In this document: positions 24,044-34,720 of the stretch, piece after piece | Layout of the letters: each line of letters opens with the position of its first letter | Numbering within the stretch: the stretch's first letter is position 1 | Origin: Myxocyprinus asiaticus | Taxonomy: Eukaryota > Chordata > Actinopteri > Cypriniformes > Catostomidae | Length of the DNA: 64,000 bases | Direction: 5' to 3' | Assembly: GCF_019703515.2 (NCBI RefSeq) | Contig: NC_059347.1 | Coordinates: 26,800,501-26,864,500, forward strand | The notes under the pieces: generated by a model | What the model was told of the DNA's origin: nothing | Databases searched by the model: none | Seen by the model: only the letters and a program-made list of their open reading frames with translations | Translations under genes and position numbers: made by a program

Positions 24044-25118
24044 GCAAATAAATAAATCACATGTACATAAGTATTCACAGCTTTTGCTCAATACTTTGTT
24101 GAAGCACATTTGGCACCAATTACAGCCTCAAGTCATTTTGAGTATGATGCTACAAGCTTGGCACACCTATTGTTTGGCACTATTTTTGGGCATTCTTCTT
24201 TGCAGGACCTCTCAAGCTCCATCAGGTTGGATGGAGAGCGTCGGCGTACAGCCATTTTCAGATCTCTCCAGAGACGTTCAATCGGTTTCAAGTCTGGGCT
24301 CTGGCTGAGCCACTCAAGGACATTCACAGAGTTGTCCCATAGCCACTCCTTTGTTATCTTGGCTGTGTGCTTAGGGTCGTTGTCCTGTTGGAAGATGAAC
24401 CTTCGCCCCAGTCTGAGGTCCAGAGTGCTCTGGAGCAGGTTTTCATCAAGGATGTCTCTGTACATTGCTGCATTCATCTTTCCCTCAATCCTGACTAGTC
24501 TCCCAGTTTCTGCTGCTGAAAAACATCCCCACAGCATGATGCTGCCACCACCATGCTTCACTGTAGGGATGGTATTGGCCAGGTGATGAGCGGTGCCTGG
24601 TTTCCTCCAGACATGACGCTTGCCATTCAGGCCAAAGAGTTCAATCTTTGTTTCATCAGACCAGAGAATTTTGTTTCTCATGATCTGAGAGTCCTTCAGG
24701 TGCCTTTTGGCAAACTCCAGGCCGGCTTTCATGTGCCTTCTACTGAGGAGAAATGCTGGAGCTCTGTCAGAGTGACCATCGGGTTCTTGGTCACCTCCCT
24801 GACTAAGGCCCTTCTCCCCCGATCGCACAGTTTGGCCAGGCAGCCAGCTCTAGGAAGAGTCCTGGTGGTTCCAAACTTCTTCCATTTATGGATGATGAGG
24901 CCACTGTGCTCATTGGGACCTTCTATGCTGCAGGAATTTTTCTGTACCCTTCCCCAGATCTGTGCCTCGATACAATTCTGTCTCGGAAGTCTACAGACAA
25001 TTCCTTGGACTTCATGGCTTGATTTGTGCTCTGACATGCACTGTGAACAGTGGGACCTTATATAGACAGGTGTGTGCCTTTCCAAATCATGTCCAATCAA
25101 CTCAGTTTACAACAGGTG
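24044..25118 (-). mobile_element. Tc1-like transposon body without its terminal repeats, inside DIRS copy B
   Basis: It is highly similar to the element at 21494-22682, but starts inside it (at the equivalent of about 21670) and stops inside it (equivalent of about 22372). Both terminal inverted repeats are therefore absent. It keeps the central transposase part missing from the other copy: [22 protein letters not shown] and [13 protein letters not shown] supply all three catalytic residues (minus strand, about 24200-24700). The N-terminal part is frameshifted. DIRS sequence GGCAA occurs on both sides of the insert. Confidence 0.85.
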
Positions 25119-26183
25119 GCAACGTTGCGGTCGCGGCTCGCCTTCGTAAGAAAGCGAGCCACCCCAGAGGCTCCTGCCTCGGTCCTTTTACCCACGGGTT
25201 TGAGGCCAGCGCGGCTAGCACTGGGGGCAATTTGGGGACCCCAATGGGACAGCCTCAGCCGGGTATCCCCCCGCAGACCTCCCATTCCCCAGCACACTCG
25301 TCTGCCCCGATCAGGCTTCCGGATGATTCCGCCGGCTCGTCTCACGGCGAGTTCGACCTCTTATTCGGAGCCCGCGAAAGTGATAAGCTCTCGAGCGCAG
25401 CATCGGAGAGCGGGCTCGTCCAGTCGGAAGCCTCAGCTGGGCTCCTCCCTACGGGGTCGATTGCCCAGTCACAGGCTGACACGGAGATGACGACAAGCTT
25501 TCCCGGGCAGCCGCGAGCATCGGCTAGAGTGGAACTCACTGCTCTTCCCTGAACCCTCGTGGCTCGGTGATTGGTTCCTGGGCTCGCGGCACTGCTCAAA
25601 GCCATGCCCCGCCCCTGTTCCTTTCTTCCCGGAAGTGCATGAAGAGCTGACAAGGTCGCGGGAGGCACTTTTTACTGCCCAGTCCCGATCTTTCAGCTTC
25701 CCCGCTCTAACTACCCTCGATGGTGGGGCGGCCAAGGGATATTCGGCAATCCCCCAGTGGATAAAGGAGCATGCGGTGCACCTATGACCGCAGAGCGCCG
25801 CCACCTGGCGCGGGTGCCCAAAGCCCCCGTCCAAGGCCTGTAGGTTTACGTCGTCTCTGACTGCCAAGGCCTACGGTGCAGCTGGACAAGCCACCTCCGC
25901 CCTGCATGCCATGGCTTTGCACAAGGGTAGTTCCGCCCCGGGATTGATGCAGGAACTGCGCTCGGCAACCGACCTCGCTCTCCGAGCGACGGAGGTCACG
26001 GCGCAGTCTCTCGGGCGGACGATGGCCACCCTAGTGGTCCAGGAGCACCACCTTTGGCTCAACCTGGTCGAGATGGGTGAGGCCAACAAGACACGATTCC
26101 TTGCTGCCCCCATTTCCCAGGCGGGCCTATTCGGCGACACCGTCGAGGACTTTGCCCAGCAGTTTTCGATGGTAGAGCAGTAG
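25119..26183 (+). pseudogene. DIRS copy B gag-like region
   Basis: After the Tc1 insert, gag-like sequence resumes. Positions 25911-26183 hold a clean open segment (LMQELRSATDLALRATEV, then SLGRTMATLVVQEHHLWLNL and ISQAGLFGDTVEDFAQQFS) ending at a TAG. It is homologous to 11968-12162 on the minus strand in copy A. Confidence 0.68.
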
Positions 26184-26819
26184 ATGGATGCTAGACGGCA
26201 TATCCTGCCCCGGCATGGCTCAAGATCCCACACCCCGTCTACTCATCGCCAAGGGCGTCCCCCTGCGGTGACTGCACCAGCTCCGCCTCAGCCCCCCCTT
26301 TGGCCCACCGCAGGAAGCAGACGCCACCCATCTCGCGGCCGCCCAGAACCTGTGAAAGGCTTCAAAGCGCCCTTGAGGGACAACGAAACCCGCTGCTCTG
26401 GAGCTGGTAAGCAGATCTCCATCTGTTACCTTTTGCATTTAATTGCGCTGCATGCCCAAGTGGCTGCAGTACTCAAGAGCTCAGCAAGAGCGGTTTCCTT
26501 GTTCCCTGGGTCACGTATCCGGTGTGCACGGCCGTCATCATGACCACCGTTCACCACTCTATTTGGCGGGTTTGGCGCTCCAGCGGTGGTCTCCCGCCCC
26601 CGAGTGCCCAGCTGTGGCATAAATCCGCCCCCGATGTGACAGTCTCCACGGGTCATGAAGACAGACCTCTTCCTTCCACGTCCCAGGCTGTTCCGAGGGT
26701 GGTCACAAGGAGCCAGGTAAGTGCTTAGATGTCCTTAGACTCAGCACAGCCATGACGTGGTGTGGCACCTCGAGCTCCGCCCCGCCGCGAGGCCCCACCT
26801 GCCGGTAAGTCTGATGACG

Positions 26820-28262
26820 TTGTCCCTTTGGTCCCCCTTGCGCGGAACTTGGACGCATGGCTTGCACTTTCCAATCCGTCGCGAGGGCTGGTCCGGACCG
26901 TCTGATTCGGCTACGCGATTCACTTCGCCGGGCATCCGCCCAGGTTCAGCGGTGTCCACTTAACCTTGGTGAAAGACGAAAACGCTGCTACCTTGCGCGG
27001 AGATCGCTACCCTCCTACGGAAGGGCGCGATAGAACCTGTCCCTCCAGCCGAAATGAAGAAGGGGATTTTCAGCTCCTACTTCATCGTACCGAAAAAAGG
27101 CGGTGGGTTGCGGCCAATCTTGGACCTGTGAGTTCTGAACTAGGCTTTACACAGACTCCCGTTCAAGATGCTGACGCAAAAACGCATTCTGGCGAGCGTC
27201 CGGCATCAAGATTGGTTCGCGGCGGTAGACCTGAAGGATGCGTACTTCCACATCTTGATCCTTCCTCGACACAGACCCTTCCTGCGGTTTGCGTCCGAGA
27301 GTCAGGCGTATCAGTACAAAGTCCTCCTTTTTTGGCCTGTCCCTGTCTCCTCGCGTCTTTACGAAGGTCGCAGAGGCTGCCCTTGCCCCGTTAAGGGAGG
27401 TGGGCATTCGCGTTCTCAACTATCTTGACGACTGGCTAATCCTAGCTCATTCTTGAGACATGTTGTGCGCACACAGGGACCTGGTGCTCTCACACCTCAG
27501 CCGACTAGGGTTTTGGGTCAGCTAGGAAAAGAGCAAGCTCCTCCCGGTTCAGAGCATCTCTTTTCTCAGTTTGGAGTTGGACTCAGTCTCCTTGACGGCG
27601 CACCTTACGAACGAGCGCGCCCAGTCGGTGCTGGCCTGTTTGAAGGCATTCAAACAGAAAACAGCGGTTCCACTGAAATTTTTCAGAAGCTCCTGGGGCA
27701 TATGGCATCCTCGGCGGTGGCCACCCCGCTCGGATTGATGCATATGAGGCCGCTTCAGCACTGGCTCCAGACTCGAGTCCCGAGATGGGCATGGCGCCAC
27801 GGGACACGTTGTGTGGTCATCACGCCGGTCTGTCACAATCTTTTCAGCCCTTGGACTGACCTCTCATTTCTACGGGCAGGTGTTCCTCAAGAACTGGTCT
27901 CCAGGCGCGTTGTGGTCACGACAGATGCCTCCAAAACGGGATGGGGCGCTGTTTGCAATGGGCACGCAGCCGCCGGCCTCTGGACGGGTCAGCGACTGTG
28001 TTGTCACATCAACTGCCTCAAGTTGTTGGCAATTCTGCTCGCCCTGCGGAGGTTTCGGAGGTTTTTGATCCAGGACAAGCACGTGTTAGTTCAGACAGAC
28101 AACACGACAACGGTAGCATATGTCAACCGCCAAGGTGGTTTGCACTCTCGTTGTATGTCACATCTTGCCCGCCGTCTCCTCCTTTGGAGTCAGCAGCACT
28201 TCAAGTCGCTGCAAGCCACTCACATCTCGGGCGACCTCAACACTACAGCGGACGCGCTGTCA
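26820..28262 (+). pseudogene. DIRS copy B reverse transcriptase and RNase H
   Basis: RT is recognisable from KGAIEPVPPAEMKKG and YFIVPKKGGGLRPILDL. These are followed by TGA (27129-27131) and TAG (27141-27143), in the same places as in copy A, then AVDLKDAYFH and YLDDWLIL. A one-base indel at about 27325-27335 and a TGA after LILAHS disrupt the RT. RNase H (VTTDASKTGWGAV, VQTDNTTTVAYVNRQGG) keeps the TDN block that copy A lost and ends at about 28262. Confidence 0.82.
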
Positions 28263-28558
28263 TGACAGGTTACCCTCAGGGGAGAGTGGAGACTCCACCC
28301 TCAGGTGGTCCAGCTGATTTGGAGTCAATTTGACAGGCACAGGTGCACCTGTTCGCCTCCCAAGAATCCTCCCCACTGCCCGCTCTGGTACGCCCTGACC
28401 GAGGCCTTCCTCGGCATAGACGCGCTGGCACATAGCTGGCCCCCTGGCATTCGCAAATATGCGTCTCCCCCAGTGAGCCTGCTTGCATGGACCCTGTGCA
28501 AGGTCAGGGAGGATGAGGAGCAGGTCGTCCTGGTAGCACCCTACTGGCCCGCCCAGAT

Positions 28559-29488
28559 GTGGTGCTCGGACCTCATGCTCCTTGCGACAGCTCCCCCCTG
28601 GCGAATTCTCCTGAGGAAGGACCTTCTTTCTCAGGGACGGGGCACCATCTGGCACCCGCGCCCAGACCTCTGGAATCTCCATGTCTGGCCCCTAGACGGG
28701 ACGCGGAAGTCCTAAGCGGTCCACCACATGCGGTGGTAGACACGATCACTCAGGCTAGGGCCCCCTCTACGAGGCGCCTGTATACCTTTAAGTGGCATCT
28801 GTTCGCTAAGTGGTGTTCTTCCCGTCGGGTAGACCCCCAGAGATGTGCAGTCGGATCAGTGCTTTTCTTCCTGCAGGAGAGATTGGAAGGGAGGCTGTCC
28901 CCTTCCACCTTGAAGGTGTACGTTGCCGCCATAGCAGCACACCACGACACAGTCGACGGTAAGTCCTTAGGGAAGCACGACCTGATCATCAGGTTCCTAA
29001 GAGGCACCAGGAGGCTGAATCCCTCCAGACCGCCCTCGTTCCCTCATCGGACCTCTGTAGTTCTTCAGGGTCTACAGAGAGCCCCCTTTGAGCCTTTGCA
29101 GTCAGCCAAGTGTAAGGCACTCTCCTTGAAGACTGCCCTCCTGACTGCACTCACTTCCATCAAGAGGGTAGGTGACCTGCAAGCGTTCTCTGTCAGTGAA
29201 ACGTGCCTGGAGTTCGGTCCAGGTTACTCTCACGTGATCCTGAGACCCTGACCGGGCTATGTGCCCAAGGTTCCCACCACCCCTTCAGGGACCAGGTGGT
29301 GAACCTGCAAGTGCTGCCCCAGGAGGAGGCAGACCCAGCCCTGTCGTCGCTGTGTCCGGTGCGCACTTTACGCATCTATTTGGATCACACGCAGAGCTTT
29401 AGAATCTCTGAGCGGCTCTTTGTCTGCTTTGGTGCACAGCGGAAATGAAGCGCCGTCTCAAAGCAGAGGATCACCCACTGGCTCATTG
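28559..29488 (+). pseudogene. DIRS copy B tyrosine recombinase, truncated
   Basis: Positions 28559-29251 are open and encode VVDTITQARAPSTRRLYTFK, SPSTLKVYVAAIAAHHD and TALTSIKRVGDLQAFSV, then stop (TGA) after VILRP. The next part (DQVVNLQVLPQEEADPALSS, FVCFGAQRK) follows in another frame owing to a one-base loss at about 29280-29293 shared with copy A. The element ends before the catalytic C-terminus. Confidence 0.8.
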
Positions 29489-29519
29489 ACGATTATCGAA
29501 AGTTTTCTCAAAAGAAAGC

Positions 29520-29680
29520 CAGCTCAAGTGCATGCTGTCATTTAAACAAAAGGGGCACATACAAATATTAAGAAATTAAAATATACTGTAAAAATTATTT
29601 GTAATGAAAAAAAAAGATAAACTCAGCAAAAAAAAAAAAAGAAACGTCCCTTTTTTAGGACACTGTATTTTAAATATAAT
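29520..29680 (+). repeat. Direct repeat of 30461-30620 (about 160 bp)
   Basis: It begins CCAGCTCAAGTGCATGCTGT, like 30461, and ends TAAATATAAT, with only a few differences. It includes local flank plus the first 60 or so bases of the Tc1 element that starts at 30562. It therefore carries a transposon end without the transposon. Confidence 0.88.
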
Positions 29681-30460
29681 CGAAAGATCGTCAATGAGCG
29701 AAAGTTTTAATACCAAAGATGAAGAGGAAAAGCATGCTGTGTGTCTCTCATTGAAAGGTTATTGGTGTAAAATGTGTATACATAATGAGAGAGATATTCA
29801 TGCTTTGCACATGTGGACTTGAGAAAATAAATTACACAATGGTTGCTATGGCCAACCAACCAATTTTCTTCACACTGAGCTCAAAACTCAATTAAGACAT
29901 TGGGAGAAAATATAAATTGCCTTACAACTAGCCTTTGACAAAGGGCTAAACCTGTATTACCTTTTAAACATGTTGAATGCAAATACTCTCTTTGAAGCAT
30001 GAATTAAAAGGATGAACATATACAAGGAGCAAACAAGCACACATACAAGCATGAATTCATTAAAAACGTTTCACAACAAATATGCTGTAAAATAAATTTA
30101 AGGCTCTCAAATTTTAAATATAAGACATACCAGCACTGTTCTTTCAAAGGAGCATAAAGTGCATAAAGTGTGGTTCAAAATTCCAGATTAAAAATATGGG
30201 ATTCAAAATCTAATTTAAACCTGGATATGAATATAAAGATTTAGGAATTAAAAACAAAGAAATGTAATGACGTCAAACTGATAAATAAAACTTGAGATTC
30301 AGTTTGCAAAATCTGTGACATTGACCATGTAAACTCCTTTGTAAGAAAGGTCAGATTTCCATGCTTCCATTGAAGTACAAAGAATGCTTTTTGGAACATT
30401 GTCAAATCATTCTGGGAAAACATGGATCATCAGGTTTTGCACAAACTTGTATAGTCCAGG
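29681..30460. other. Intron sequence between the two 160-bp repeats
   Basis: AT-rich, no gene. Its first bases contain CGTCAATGAGC (about 29688), the inverse of DIRS copy B's last bases, plus CGAAAGTTTT, which also occurs next to the DIRS end. Confidence 0.5.
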
Positions 30461-30561
30461 CCAGCTCAAGTGCATGCTGTCATTTAAACAAAAGGGGCAC
30501 ATACAAATATTAAGAAATTCAAATATACTGTAAATAATAATTTGTAATGAAAAAAAAGATA

Positions 30562-32006
30562 AACTCAGCAAAAAAAAAAAAAAAAGTCCCTTTTTTAGGA
30601 CACTGTATTTTAAATATAATTTTGTAGAAATCCAAATAACTTTACAGATCTTTATTGTAAAGGGTTTAAACAATGTTTTCCATGCTTGTTCAATGAACCA
30701 TAAACAATTAATGAACATGCACCTGTGGAACGGTCATTTAGACACTAACAGTTAACAGACGGTAGGCAATTAATGTCACAGTTATAAAATCTTAGGACAC
30801 TAAAGAGACCTTTCTTCTGACTCTGAAAAACACCAAAAGAAAGATGCCCAGGGTCCCTTCTCATCTGCATGAATGTGCCTTAGGCATGCTGCATGGAGGC
30901 ATGAGGAATGCAGATGTGGCCAGGGCAATAAATTGCAATGTCCGTACTGTTAGACGCCTAAGACAGCGCTACAGGGAGACTGGAAGGACAGCTGATCATC
31001 CTCGCAGTGGCAGACCACGTGTAATAAACAATTGCACAGGATCGGTACATCCGAATATCCCACCGTGGGACAGGTACAGCATGGCAACAACAACTGCCTG
31101 AGTAACACCAGGAACACACAATCCTTCCATCAGTGCTCAGACTATCCGCAATAGGCTGAGAGAGGCTGGACTGAGGGCTTGTAGGCCCGTTGTAAGGCAG
31201 GTCCTTACCAGACATCACTGGCAAAAACGTCGCCTATGGGCACAAACCCACCTTCGCTGGACCAGACAGGACTGGCAAAAAGTGCTCTTCACTGACGAGT
31301 CACGGTTTTGTCTCACCAGGGGGGATGGTCAGACTCACATTTATCATCAAAGGAATTAGCGTTACACCGAGGCCTGTACTCTGGAGTGGGATCGATTTGG
31401 AGGTGGAGGGTTCGTCATGGTCTGGGGCAGTGTGTCACAGCATCATCGGACTGAGCTTGTTGTCACTGCAGGCAATCTCAATGCTGTGCATTACAGGGAA
31501 GACATCCTCCTCCTCCATGTGGTACCCTTCCTGCAGTCTCATCCTGACATCACCCTCTAGATTGACAAAGCCACCAGCCATACTGCTCGTTCTGTGCGTG
31601 ATTTCCTGCAAGACAGGAATGTCAGTGTTCTGCCATGGCTAGCGAAGAGCCCGGATCTCAATCCCATTGAGCACGTCTGGGACCTGTTGGATGAGAACTT
31701 GCAAGAGCCTTGATGGAAGAGTGGGGTAACATCTCACAGCGAGAACTGGCAAATCTGGTGCAGTCCATGAGGAGGAGATGAACTGCAGTACTTAATGCAG
31801 ATACTGACTGTTACTTTTGATTTTGCCCCCCCCCTTTGTTCAGGGACACATTATTCCATTTCTGTTAATCATATGTCTGTGAAACTTGTTCAGTTTATGT
31901 CTTAGTTGTTGAATCTTTTTATGTTCATATAAATATTTACACATGTTAAGTTTGCTGAAAATAAAAGCAGTTGAAGTTGAGAGGACGTTTCTTTTTTTGC
32001 TGAGTT
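30562..32006 (+). mobile_element. Tc1-like element (ACTCAGCAAAAAAA type ends)
   Basis: The left end has AACTCAGCAAAAAAA and the right end TTTTTTTGCTGAGTT, with TA on both sides. The plus-strand transposase begins at 30844 (MPRVPSHLHECALGMLHGGM) with a helix-turn-helix (VARAINCNVRTVRRLRQRYR). Later parts are HHWQKRRLWAQTHLRWTRQD, VLFTDESRF (first catalytic Asp) and KSPDLNPIEHVWD (third). The second catalytic region is degraded (IDKATSHTA after a TAG at 31558-31560), and further stops and frameshifts occur. Confidence 0.85.
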
Positions 32007-33336
32007 TATATACCGTCATGGTTACTTGCATAACCTCCGTTCCCTGATGGAGGGAACGAGACGTTGTGTCGATGTAGTGACACTAGTGGTCACTCTTGGG
32101 AGCCCGAAACACCTCTGGTCTTTGATAAAAGGCCAATGAAAATTGGCGAGTGGTATTTGCATGCCACTCCCCTGGACAAACGGGCATAAAAGGATCTGGC
32201 GTGCAACCAATCATTCAGGTTTTATGCTGAGGAGCCGAGACAAGGTCCGGCCATTTCAGCGGGTTGTTCAGCTTTGTGGCAGGAGGGACACAACGTCTCG
32301 TTCCCTCCATCAGGTAACGGAGATTACGCAAGTAACCATGACATTCCCTATCTGTCACTCACTCTATGTTGTGTCGATGTAGTAACACTAGGGGTCCCTA
32401 TACAAAGCACCGCAACTGGCTGAATGTGTTATGTGAACTGGCGGTGTGTGACAGGCAGACAACTGTGTGCCTCATAGCCAGCACACCAGGCCGACACGTA
32501 ACCTCCCCCAACATAGTTATGAGTGTTGAATGGCCCTTTGGGGACAAGTCGACTACCCAAAAGATAGAGACAGGCTAGCCCAGTCGTGGCCTCTTTTCCC
32601 CTTCTTTTTTTTCCACTCGCTAAAAAAAAGGGGGAATATCCGACTGGGCCGACCAGGTCTAGTCGGGGGGTGTCCCTCCCAAGGGGAGGACACTGCGGAG
32701 ACCACACCTCGCCCAGAGAGAGGGGGGATATTTAATTGGAAAATACGTCACATGGTCTTGCGGAACTATGTCGGAAGTATGTCATGTGGAGAAGTCTCAT
32801 GATAGGTCCTACCCAATGGGGGAGGAGTTACTACAAACATGGAGACTGTGGCAGAGGGGCCTCTGCCCAAGGAAGACGCAGTTTGCCAACAGGGAAACGA
32901 ATTAGCGGAAGATATATGTCGCATGGGGTTACCTACAGGGAACCGCCACATACGGAGCACCTACCCCAGAACAGGGCTTTTAGTTAGCACGTGTACTGGG
33001 CCGGCAGCGAGTCTCTCCGAAAACTCGACTGCCACAGGGCTCGGAGGAAGTCAACCAGGGAACATAGTTTGTGAATATTACTGGGAGTTAATGGCACACG
33101 TCTTCAGCTCAGAGGAGGTGAAAGGCACAATTTGCAAGCGATACACCCGGCCAGCTATCCCAGGCTTATCCGCTTGTATTGCATGCCACTACCCAGGACG
33201 AAACTGGTTCCACCCGGAGGTTGTAGAACCTCGCAAAGGTGTTGGGTGTTGCCCAGCCCGCTGCTCTACAAATGTCTGTTAGAGAGGCACCCCTGGCCAG
33301 GGCCCAGGAGGCCGCTACACTCCTGGTAGAATGGGC

Positions 33337-33981
33337 TCATAGCCCTATCGGGGGCGGAACGTCCTTGGCGTGATGTGCCATAGCTATGGCGTCAATGAGC
33401 CAGTGGGCAATCCTCTGCTTGGAGACAGCGCTTCCTTTCCGCTGTGCACCAAAGCAGTCAAAGAGCTGCTCAGAGATCCTAAAGCTCTGCATGCGATCCA
33501 AATAGATGTGTAAATTGCCTACCGGACACAGCAACGACAGGGCTGGGTCTGCCTCCTCCTGGGGCAGCACTTGCAGGTTCACCACCTGGTCCCTAAAAGG
33601 GGTCGTGGGAACCTTGGGCATATAGCCCGGTCAGGGTCTCAAGATCACCTGAGAGTAGCCCAGACCGAACTCCAGGCAGGTTTCGCTGACAGAGAACTCT
33701 TGCAGATCTCCTACCCTCTTGATGGAGGTGAGCGCAGTCAGGAGGGCAGTCTTCAAGGAGAGTGCCTTAAGCTCAGCTGACTGCAAAGGCTCAAAGGGGG
33801 CTCTCTGTAGACCCTGAAGAACTACAGAGAGGTCCCATGAGGGAATGAGGTGCGGTCTGGAGGGGTTCAGCCTCCTGATGCCTCTCAGGAACCTGATGAT
33901 CAGGTCGTGCTTCCCTAAGGACTTACTGTCCACTGTGGTAGACTGCTTAGGTCTTCCACGTCCTGTCCAGGGGCCAGACAT
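33337..33981 (-). pseudogene. DIRS copy C tyrosine recombinase remnant
   Basis: The minus strand encodes KSLGKHDLIIRFLRG, LTALTSIKRVGDLQEFSV and, after the TGA near 33640 that all three copies share, VPTTPFRDQVVNLQVLPQ and FGAQRKGSAVSKQRIAHWL. Here it is in frame where A and B are shifted. The N-terminal core-binding part is deleted. Confidence 0.75.
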
Positions 33982-34057
33982 GGAGATTCCAGAGGTCTGG
34001 TCACGGGTGTCAGATGGTGCCCCGTCCCTGAGAAAGAAGGTCCTTCCTCAGGGGAAT

Positions 34058-34720
34058 TCACCGGGGGGTGCTGTCGCGAGGAGCGTGAGGTCCGAGAAGA
34101 GGTGGTGACAGACCGGCATGATGACCACGCAATGTGTCCCACTGCGCCATGCCCATCTCGGGACTCGAGTCTGAAGCCAGTGCTGAAGCAGTCTCATATG
34201 CATCAACCCGAGCAGGGTGGCCACCGCTGAGGATGCCATTTGCCCCAGGAGCCTCTGAAAGTGTTTCAGTGGAACTGCTGTTGAACGGGAGTCTGTGTAA
34301 AGCCCGGTTCAGTACTCGCAGGTCCAAGATTAGCTGCAACCCACTGCCTTTTTTTCGGTACGATGAAGTAGGGGCTGTAAAACCCCTTCTTCATCTCGGC
34401 TGGAGGGACAGGTTCTATCGCACCCTTCCGTAGGAGGGTGGCGATCTCCGCGCGCATGGTAGCAGTGTTTTCGTTTCTCATCAAGGTGAAGTGGATACCC
34501 CTGAACCTGGGCGCACGCCTGGCGAACTGAATCATGTAGCCGAGTCGGACGGTCCGGATAAGCATTCACGACGGATTGGAAAGCACAAGCCACGCATCCA
34601 AGCTCCGCGCGAGGGGGACCAAAGGGACAATCTCGTCGGACGTACCGGCAGGTAGGGCTTCGCGGCGGGGCAGAGCTCAAGGTGCCACACCATGTTGTGG
34701 CTGTGCTGAGTCTAGGTACA
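34058..34720 (-). pseudogene. DIRS copy C N-terminal RT remnant
   Basis: The frame VRLGYMIQFARRAPRFRGIH, then EIATLLRKGAIEPVPPAEMK and GFYSPYFIVPKK, is continuous. The following RVLNRALHRLPF has Arg codons where A and B have stops. It then jumps by deletion to LGLMHMRLLQHWLQ. Confidence 0.75.

Larger units (their letters stand above)
23494..29488 (+). mobile_element. DIRS-type retrotransposon, copy B (truncated at recombinase end)
   Basis: Plus-oriented. The gag-side terminus (CCCTATCTGTCACTCACTCG, from about 23500) and its terminal repeat with TATAAAAGG (23643-23651) are present. The recombinase-side terminus and internal complementary region are missing: the sequence leaves DIRS after GGCTCATTGAC (about 29488). 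A Tc1 body is inserted at about 24044-25118. The coding order gag, RT, RNase H, recombinase is retained with several frame breaks. Confidence 0.85.
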
